From Sordaria brevicollis (Eukaryota > Ascomycota > Sordariomycetes > Sordariales > Sordariaceae), in the NCBI GenBank assembly GCA_033439795.1, contig JAUTDP010000011.1, positions 2,294,001 to 2,358,000 on the forward strand: a DNA stretch of 64,000 bases, in the 5' to 3' direction. Of the stretch, positions 56,590 to 64,000 are shown in pieces. The notes beneath the pieces were generated by a model. The model worked only from the letters and a program-made list of their open reading frames with translations. It was not told where the DNA came from and searched no databases. The position numbers and the translations under genes are program-made. Each line of letters begins with the position of its first letter. Position 1 is the stretch's first letter.

Positions 56590-57449
56590 CTGCATCCATC
56601 TCCTCCCCGTCAGCGCCTTCAACGATTATATCCCAGACTTCCTGGTCTCAGCTGTAACAGATCCTTCTCGCGGGGAGATGGGAAGGGTCATTATCTTGGG
56701 CCAATTCCTCCGGTCAACTCGTCAATACGTCTCGACGTCGGTCGTTGTTGCGAAGACGTACCACGTTCCTTGCTTGCTACTAGCCCGCCTCCACGCGCAG
56801 GAAGGTTACGGGACGGCCCGCGCCACGTGCCAAACCCACCTCCCCATCGCATCTGGAGACGGTGTAATTGGCACGAACCGCCAGGGTTGCCCGGTAGCCT
56901 TGTAAGCCGTGTAAGTCGGTTGGCTTGGCGGAGACGTCCCTCTGGGCCTTATATCGACGACAAGCCACGAGGGGATGGGAGATGGCGGTACTTGCGGCTT
57001 ATTGCCCAAGAGACCAACAGTTCTTGCACTCCTTCTAGGGGTGGTTGGCTGAGTCGACGGGGTCGATGATGTTGACAGACGCCGACATTCCGGGCCGCTT
57101 GTTCTTCGTCTACCACTCAAAATCCCAATCCTGGCAAGACTACGACGACAACTTCAGGGCCAGCTCGGACCTTCAACACTGGCCGCCATGGCCTCATCCA
57201 TCTTCAGCAACAGATCTGCAACTACATCAACTGGTATTACCGTGGGGCCACATCCAGCGTTGTTCGGGTTGGCCGTGCTGGTGGTACTGGTGGCGCTGGC
57301 GGCATTGTCGGCGACGATAGCCTCGTTGCTCTGACGTCTCGGGCCCGTCAATGGCCGTCTGGTCTAGTGGTCTGGACGTCTAGCTACCCAGCAATAACTT
57401 CAGCCCAAATCCAACCATAAGAGCCCTAGTGAGTGCTAGGTCTGCCACC
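56590..57449. other. Rearranged non-coding DNA
   Basis: No intact gene. Includes at 57201-57250 a fragment (CAGATCTGCAACTACATCAA...) with a diverged copy at 61644-61692. A tRNA A-box-like word at 57358 lacks the rest of a tRNA. Confidence 0.4.
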
Positions 57450-57715
57450 GACCAAAAGGAGGGCAACATTAATTACATGCTCTTTTTGGTCACTTTCCCC
57501 AAGGCCGACCGCGACCTTGCCAGGACCCATTTCGCCGTGGACCACCTGCGCCAGCGGTCCGAAAGTGTCGGAAGCACTCACGCCAACATCAAACAAGGAA
57601 TCGTCTGGGTTGAGCCCCATCCGTGCCTCCTGGTCGCACCATCATTTTCGTGAACAGCAAGCGCGCTGCCGACCAGCTAGACGACTTCCTTTTCAACAAA
57701 GGATTCTTTGTGACT
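57450..57715 (+). pseudogene. Broken DEAD-box RNA helicase fragment
   Basis: Two frames together recall the middle of a DDX3/DED1-type helicase. First INYMLFLVTFPKADRDLART (motif III neighbourhood; S-A-T appears as LVT) and GSTHANIKQGIVWVEP. Then, after a small deletion and frame change near 57620, PPGRTIIFVNSKRAADQLDD, FLFNKGFFVTS (motif IV region). It stops matching at ~57715, before the helicase C-terminal motifs. No start, no catalytic DEAD box, no end: a gene relic. Confidence 0.7.
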
Positions 57716-57835
57716 AGTCGATATGAGAACGATTTGATTGCGGACAATAATCGGGCCACCGACGACAGGGTTATCGACCACTCGGTCATGGGCAAGTCCG
57801 TCCCAGACAGCGCGGTATTGAGCAACTCTTTGAAA

Positions 57836-57979
57836 CACCGCCTCATAATCACCCATCACTCGACATCATCAACCATCATTCACAATGGCGGATTCCGATG
57901 CTGTGCAGGTTCCCGAGCCTAGAATGCACATGAAGTGGGATCACAACGCCAATGGGCCTTGAAGGCTCGGAGAACTGTT
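57836..57979 (+). pseudogene. Truncated copy 1 of the 42.1-kb exon 1
   Basis: Matches the leader (GCCTCATAATCACCCATCAC) and codons 1-22 of the 42.1-kb gene: MADSDAVQVPEPRMHMKWDH, then NA. After that the sequence switches to AATGGGCCTTGA and stops. The leader match shows that the 5'UTR was duplicated with the exon. Confidence 0.85.
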
Positions 57980-57993
57980 CCTCGTTGACACCT

Positions 57994-58118
57994 ATCACTC
58001 GACATCATCAACCATCATTCACAATGGCGGATTCCGATGCTGCGCAGGTTCCCGAGCCCAGATTGCACATGAAGTGGGATCACAACGCCAATGGGCCTTG
58101 AAGGCTCGGAGAACTGTT
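57994..58118 (+). pseudogene. Truncated copy 2 of the 42.1-kb exon 1 (tandem)
   Basis: Direct repeat of the preceding copy at 139-nt spacing, with about three substitutions. ATG at 58024; reads MADSDAAQVPEPRLHMKWDH, then NANGP and stop. It shares the same breakpoint (AATGGGCCTTGAAGGCTCGG), so the truncated copy was duplicated after it was broken. Confidence 0.85.
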
Positions 58119-59764
58119 GGTATCTATTGCTCTCGCAGATCAAGACACTTCAACCGCTTGCGCAGCCACCGGATTACCGAAGGCCACTTGGTTCCGCCCA
58201 TCTGCCAGGAGACCGGGGCGCGCATTCTTCCCGGAACGATAACCAGTACGCGACCCTTATACTCCTGCCCCATACCTCCCGTATCCGCCTCCCACTGCTG
58301 ACATGAAGCCGACCCATCCCGAGGATGATGATGGTCCCGCCGCCGCGGCCGCCGCACCACTCTATGGACGTCGAGGGCTTCAAAGCAGCTATCCTCGCTA
58401 GTTTTGGCGATGAGAAGTTTCGCGGCCACGTAACGGCCATGCTGGCGGTCACAACAACCGCGGCGGAAAGGCACATTTCCCTCCCACTCCCACTAGAGAG
58501 TCGGGTGCCCTCTCACTCTCACTAGAGAGCCCGCTCCCGCTAGTGGTGCTCATCAACCAGATCCGCCTGATGGAAGTTGCCATCCGCCAATACGGAGCTG
58601 ACATCAACCAAGTCCTCTATTGCCCTCCACATCACGCCACTTCACAAAGGAGGTCAAGGCAGTTGCCATCACAGACGGTGTGAACGTCTCAAAGACCCAT
58701 ATCAACCGTCGTTTCTTACGTGGAAAAATGAAGGAGCCCAGGTGCCTACGTCAACCAGCAGATCCTCGGTGGCCACGTCCGTGCCAACCAAGGAGAAGTC
58801 GGACCGGTTGAGCAACCTCGCAAGCTCGCCACTGCCAAAGAAGGATGAGTGGTAATGGAGGTACAGCTGGGTGGGTTTGGAGTACTCGGTGTAATCAACA
58901 CTGCGGATGGATTGGGAGATAGAACCAAGCTCGCAACGGTCCCAAAGCCTGGCGGCGGAGGCGGCGCAGCCGGGCACACGATATGCCGTTGATGGGAGGA
59001 AATGGCGCGGAGAGATATGTTCTTCGGCTCTGTGCGCCGGAACAAACGGTGGTCATTAGCTGGTTTTCAGCGGGGAAACCCATGAAGGGGAGGATCTCGT
59101 GCGGGAGGAGGAGGTCGGAAGGGCAAAGGCGATGTATGCGATGAGTGTATTCCTCGATACTGGTAAGGCGGCGGCTAGTGCCATGGGGTCATGGTCGTTG
59201 GCTAACTTTTGGCAGGTCGTCTTTATCAAGTATCGTCGTCGTCGAAGCCCGCGTTCTCATAACCAGCGTCGTTGAAGTTACCGCTATCGAAGTCAGTGTT
59301 GTTGGACCCGTCTATGACCCGCCGGTCTCTGTCCATATGGGAGTCGATGTTGTCGACGTCGCAGCAGCAACTGTCGAAACCACCGTTACCGTCTTAATGT
59401 GGCGAAGTTCTCCATACGAACGAGAACGAAGTTATCGAGCACTGCTACGAAGATGATGGCTTTTTTCGCCTTTTTATTTGAAGCATTTTTGGCAATATCG
59501 CGATTTGCGCAGGCTGGCCAAGATCATTACCGATGCCATAAGCCGACCGATCAATCCAGTGGCTACAATTCTGTCGCTCTTATAAACACTGCGAATAAAG
59601 CAATGACGAGCAGAACACCAACAAGCACGCTGATCAAGAAAGCATTTGCGGAGCCCTAATACCAATCATTGTAAAACGATGAGTCCAACAAGCTCAAGGG
59701 AGTCCGCCATTTCTTTCCGGCCTGGATCGGTTCAAACCCGCCAACGAGCAAGCAAAAGCTCCCA
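58119..59764. other. Fragmented DNA, no intact gene
   Basis: Short protein-like patches appear on both strands: MDVEGFKAAILASFGDEKFR at ~58361, a Pro-rich minus-strand stretch at ~58950, and an Asp/Asn/Gly-rich minus-strand stretch (DFDSGNFNDAGYENAGFDDD) at ~59300-59230. None has start, splice sites and end together. Confidence 0.4.
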
Positions 59765-59802
59765 GTGTCAGCAGTCCCAATCCCACTCCCAGGCCTACAG
59801 CA

Positions 59803-59897
59803 TGAACCCCAGAATGTCCTTCTACGGCGGCGTGGCCACCAGCTTTGCCGGCTCTACTACTTCCGGCATGATGTTCGACAACAACCACCAGAACCAC
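59803..59897 (+). repeat. Duplicated coding-like fragment, copy A
   Basis: Encodes MNPRMSFYGGVATSFAGSTT, then SGMMFDNNHQN. A diverged copy lies at 63692-63776. It sits in a 164-codon open frame (59646-60140, first ATG at 59679) rich in Ser/Gln/Thr that might be the tail of a lost gene. Confidence 0.75.
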
Positions 59898-60140
59898 GGT
59901 TATACCGCGAACACATCCAACCACGGCTTCGCTCGCCCTGCCTACACCTCCCAGCAGCAGTACCAAACACCAACAACATCAGCCGCAACGACCGCGCCGA
60001 GTCGGAGTACCACACTCATGCTCCCGAGTTCCCTCCCACGACCAAGGTTTGGTGGGCCAGTTGCAGTCCCAGAGTCACTCTCAGACCTACAGCACCAAAC
60101 CGGCCGACTTCGAAGATCTCGTCGAGGGCCTCGGTCTTAA

Positions 60141-61643
60141 AGACGGGCTGGGATATAGGCTCCGGCCCGAACCACCAGAGCAACAACGAGCCGTCGAAAT
60201 GCAAGGCGTTTACTGTTACCTTTGCCCGCCTGGTCTCTCAATCTCAGCCATCGACGCCGATCTGGGCTTGGGTTTGCAAATCGATCAGCACTGTATTCCC
60301 GGATCCGAACCCGTCCCGGGACCGGGCAAACACGTGGCAAATGCGTGGCGTTTGTCAAGGTTTCAGCCCTGGTTCCGGTCCCGGTCCCGGTCCGAACAAA
60401 CGGAACGGCTACAACACCACCGCAACGCCGGAAACCAGGCTCTGAACTAGCACACAAGCGCCGTTGATCTCTAACAACACGCCTAACTAATGCCCCGAGT
60501 CTCAATTGCGTTCCACGCATCCACAGTACCACGACCACTACATGGCACTGGCTGCTGGGTCGAGGCCACACCCTACCAGTACGAGGAATTCGCCAATTGC
60601 GAGACCAAATGGAATGGCCAGGCCCGCATCTACGAGTAAGACGGCGAAGACGGTGATAGGCCGCTCTTGGTTTCAACCAACATGCTAAGCTACCACCGTG
60701 GGGTTCGCTGCCAATGGGCGCGAAAGCGGCACCGACACCAGCGATCCGCATGGCAACCGTCTCATCCCCACGACTGTCGACATGACGACGTCTACTGTCC
60801 ACAGGAATTTTCTGGTCGTCGCACCACTACCACCAGCTGACCACCTCATGTGCCTCTGCGACTTTCTCCCCATTTGCGAGGAAACCGTTAACCTTTTAGT
60901 CACCCGGCTCTGGCAATAGGACCCCTGTTCCCCAGTACATTTGTCCCTTGACGGGCATTTTGCGGATGATATGAATTATTGGAAAGACAGGGATCGTCCC
61001 TCCACCAACGCCTTCTCAAAGCCAACATACGCCAAGTCGCTCATGGTAGACGTGGACCTTTCGAGCGTGGCCACTGGCTATCCGGCCTCTATCGCGCCAG
61101 GACAGGAATGACGACTTAGGAGTGTATGGAGCGGCGCGAAATCAAACAGACTGCTTTTTTTTCTTCTGTATGCTCCAGTTGAACTGCCCAGGGGGTCTGC
61201 CGATGGGTGGCCGGTCTGGCCTCGTGGGGCACTGCTTGCCATTTCATGGCTGTGAAGCCTTGGGACTTGGAAAACTACTTCACGCAGATACCCAACAGGG
61301 CTACCCATCGCCCAAGCAGTCTTATATTTCCCTGTGGCCTTGTCAATGGACACCATAAAGTGGGCTTATTTCTATAGCTAACATCATCCGCAGCATGGCG
61401 GCATTGATGGGCTCAGTGTGGTATTGGGAGAACCTATCCTCTGATCCATGGCACGGGGGGCTTGAGCACCCGGCCGCATTGACGACAGAAGATATGCCTT
61501 CAACATGAGAATGTTGGGCATGAAGTACACGAGTCGCGAGGAGGAATTGGCTCCTAGTGGCCGTTGTTGGCCCAAGGGCCGGCTGATGGGACCGGCCATA
61601 AAAATGGGATTGTCGGTGGTCTTGACGTCGACGACCTCCTTCG
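60141..61643. other. Fragmented DNA, no intact gene
   Basis: Short frames on both strands, including GGTCCCGGTCCCGG-type simple repeat at ~60375. No domain recognised. Confidence 0.4.
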
Positions 61644-61692
61644 TATCTCCAGAACTAGATATGCAACCACATCAACTGGTACCACCGGGGCG
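61644..61692 (+). repeat. Copy of the 57201-57250 fragment
   Basis: About 80% alike by eye over 49 bases (AGAT(C/A)TGCAAC(T/C)ACATC, then AACTGGTA(T/C)(T/C)ACC). Confidence 0.6.
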
Positions 61693-62436
61693 CTATATGC
61701 TTCATCTCGACTTTTGCCGATTACATTCGTGTACGTTGGGAAGAGGCTTGAGGACTATGCGTACCTCTGGCCACTTGAGCCTCAATCCACCAATACCGAG
61801 GAGAACGCATCCGAGTCCCTCGGAGAGGCAAGTCAGTTAAACTTTAATGTATGTACTCCATCCTGTCTTGAACCCTCCCTTGTCTAATATTTATTGTTAG
61901 GGTACGGAGTGAATGACATCTCGTCTTGCACCTCAGACACAAAACAATTGACCCGATACGGTGCAGAGTCGCCGATGGACTAGTCAGCGATTACCACCGA
62001 CACTATCTCACGTACGAACAACCGAGCGATTATACAGGAAGAAGCACCTCGTGCAACCGATCGTGTTATTGAAACACCTAGTCAACAGCTAAGCGGTATC
62101 ACCGATATCTGGCAAATTCCAAATTTGCGAGCACACCGAATGGAATGAACAGGCTCTCCTGGAGTGGCTGCTTGTAGGAGATGCCGCGGAAGTGGACGCG
62201 CAGATGGCCATCTCCTATATCGGGGATAGGACCCCTCCTCGAAGGCCATCATGGCCCCCGAGCCTTCGACTTTCACCCCCATCTCTCCCAAGAGTTATCG
62301 CCATGCTTCCATCAAGCGCCCTATTGCCTGGGCTCCGCTTTTGAGCTTTGCTAAGCTCCACACGTCTCCTGGACACCCTGTCCCGGAGCCCGTCAACACC
62401 CCCCGTTAGTTTCGGACCTCGAAAACCACCCTGCTA
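61693..62436. other. Fragmented DNA, no intact gene
   Basis: Nothing recognisable apart from short open frames. Confidence 0.35.
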
Positions 62437-62491
62437 GTGGCAGAGTGGAAAAATCAAGATAACGACCTTTTCAAATCCAGCAATTCTGCGA

Positions 62492-62709
62492 AGCTTAAGA
62501 GTGGAACGGGATCGGACACCAAGACTCCTTCCGGTCACAAGCGTGGCCGTCCCGCCGGAAATCCGGCCTCCGGAAGAAGCCGAGCCACTCCCGCCACCGG
62601 TAGAAGCATTTCTACCGCCAAATCCAGATGCTTGACGGCCAAGAAGCCCAGCTACGTGGAGCCAGCCACGACAACTGATAAGGACGAGTCTGCCGGCCCC
62701 GTTGCTTAG
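62492..62709 (+). pseudogene. Orphan AT-hook tail exon, relic of a cluster gene
   Basis: After a possible acceptor (TCAAATCCAG|C) the frame reads NSAKLKSGTGSDTKTPSGHK, then RGRPAGNPASGRSRATPATG and ends ...DKDESAGPVA. The AT-hook (KRGRPAG) and Thr-Pro/Lys-rich style match the linkers of the cluster genes, and one base before the frame would fit a phase-2 donor. No first exon is attached upstream and there is no ATG (the frame opens with GTG). Likely a separated tail exon. Confidence 0.5.
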
Positions 62710-63691
62710 GATGCCTTGGACAATGAGACTGAGTCCAAGCCGTCATTGAGCAGAACCCCCAGCTTTTGGCGCCGCGCCCCCAACGCAGGAGAGCATTGGC
62801 CACCCATTCTCCCATCAAGTTTGGGTAAAACACAGCTTCCCTTCGAGCAAACTCATCACGCCCTGAGCCTACCACCAAGCAGCACTTACAAAAGCTTCGC
62901 CGTAAGGAACGGCTTTCGGCGCCACAAGTTATATTTATAGGAGGTAGGGCCACGGCAACTCAGGGAAAGCACCAGCAACGGCTAGAGCGCTATTCTTCCC
63001 TCCGTCCTTGCAGCTGTAAGTGAAAATCTCCTTTCTTGCATTCTTGTCCAGCCCACTCTTTCAGTCATTCAGCCAGTCTGCCAGTGTTGTCTGTTTAACG
63101 GTAAATCCTTTGAAAGATGCTTAAGTCCTACCAATGGAATCCCAGAATGCCGCGCCGTCCCACCACCTGCGGGTGAATGGGAGCCCGTAATGGGTAATTG
63201 TACGGTCCGAGCCGAGGGAAGGTTGCGGGTGCGACTCAGGCAACACTGGCTGGCTGGCTGATTGGCTACTAATCTTGAACAACTGAGTATGTGTAGACCG
63301 ACAGTTTAACCAAGATCGTCGAAGTTTGGCTCGATTTCTTGTATCCAGGATCATGTTAACTACCACAGTTAGCAGAAGGCCTCGAGCAGATACCTTACTA
63401 TCTTCACCGGAATAAGTACTCGTTAGGAGCAGAAAACTATCGCTGACACTCAGGTTGATAAATTCGCTCAGAATGAGGTCTAGGTTGCTACCTAGTCTCC
63501 TGCCACCGCGCCGTCGGTTTCCTTTAAAGGCATACACCGTTCCCATTTTTGGGCACCGCGACCTTTTATTGTCGTCCTCTTCATGCTTGACCACCCGCCC
63601 TTCGGCAATTTGGTCATAAGTAACGTCCTCGCCAGCAATCCAACCTTTGTCGCCGCAGCCCCATTTTGGCCGCTTGAAGACTGCCTACGAA
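62710..63691. other. Non-coding, no intact gene
   Basis: No gene recognised. Short frames only. Confidence 0.35.
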
Positions 63692-63776
63692 CCCCAGCAT
63701 GTCCTTCGACGGCGGCGTCAACACCAGCTTCGCCCACTCTACCATCTCCGGCATGCCCTTTGACAACCACCAGTAA
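63692..63776 (+). repeat. Duplicated coding-like fragment, copy B
   Basis: NPSMSFDGGVNTSFAHSTIS, then GMPFDNHQ and a stop: a diverged copy of 59803-59897, lying just before the exon fragment at 63792. Confidence 0.75.
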
Positions 63777-63791
63777 CCCAAAAGCCATGGA

Positions 63792-63902
63792 TGGTCGACG
63801 AGAGCAACCCCAGCGAGCAGAACTACAGGAATCTAACTGCCCACATGCACAATCTGGGCTACACGTGCACTGTGAAGGCTGTCAAGCACGCTTGCTACTA
63901 AT
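63792..63902 (+). pseudogene. 3' half of a 42.1-kb-type first exon with dead splice donor
   Basis: Reads MVDESNPSEQNYRNLTAHMH, then NLGYTCTVKAVK, matching codons 31-60 of the 42.1-kb exon 1. At the donor, CAA|GTACGC of the gene is CAA|GCACGC here, so the GT is lost and the frame stops at TAA. It complements the 5' halves at 57.9 kb, as if one duplicated exon had been split. Confidence 0.85.
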
Positions 63903-64000
63903 TACACCCCTACCCTGCATCTACTAGCCCATCACGTTGCTGCATTTTCATCCGGTGGTTCGTTGCGTCAAATTATCGCATTCGGAGGGGGCGCGGAATT
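63903..64000. other. Window end, non-coding
   Basis: Nothing recognised. Confidence 0.3.

Noticed and set aside
57352..57420. tRNA-like sequence (TGGTCTAGTGG A-box word)
   Set aside because: No proper B box, no acceptor stem pairing; at best a chance match.

Overview
The window is from a filamentous ascomycete, most like the Sordariales (Neurospora/Sordaria type). Reasons: short introns with GTANGT donors and CTAAC-type branch sites, C-ending codon bias, fungal versions of mitochondrial GUT2, CUS1/SF3B2 and a VEFS-box SUZ12, and a TA-saturated, CA/TG-poor patch that looks like RIP (repeat-induced point mutation). No rRNA, tRNA, CRISPR or prokaryotic signal was found.

Layout. 1-14.4 kb holds conserved housekeeping genes: GUT2 (+), a triose-phosphate/nucleotide-sugar-transporter-family membrane protein (-), CUS1 (+) and the PRC2 subunit SUZ12 (-). 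SUZ12 has an unexplained open frame continuing past its stop. 17.5-55 kb is a cluster of small, highly diverged paralogous genes. Each joins an N-terminal ~50-residue helical Myb/SANT-like domain to a basic/acidic low-complexity tail, often with an AT-hook (GRGRP-type) motif. Members lie at 17.6, 28.3, 31.0, 34.7, 38.0, 42.1, 45.5, 49.3 and 52.7 kb. 24.6-25.4 kb is a 760-bp element with 114-bp terminal inverted repeats, an 8-bp target duplication and a RIP-like core. 55-64 kb is a graveyard of shuffled fragments, including broken copies of cluster exons and of a DEAD-box helicase.

The most striking structure is at 42.1-44.7 kb. Five stand-alone open exons (44698, 44309, 43927, 43598, 43224) and a sixth (42832), all on the minus strand, each start with ATG, encode a diverged 49-61-residue W...G-(Y/H)...-type domain and end exactly at a canonical 5' splice site in phase 2. 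Only the sixth is followed by an acceptor and tail exons. Any of the six can be joined in frame to that tail (KQHLQKLRRK... to ...YMYPNEI). Most of the exons have a TATA-like box roughly 110-200 nt upstream. This looks like a set of alternative variable first exons sharing one constant AT-hook-like tail, an arrangement I do not know from fungi. The alternative is an array of truncated duplicates.

Four cluster genes (28, 31, 35, 38 kb) also share a 5'UTR intron, an intron starting 0-7 nt after the stop codon, and related upstream sequence, so they probably arose by segmental duplication and then diverged. No function can be assigned to the cluster from sequence; chromatin or DNA binding is an inference from domain type. 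Splice sites and gene models were read by eye and need RNA-seq confirmation.
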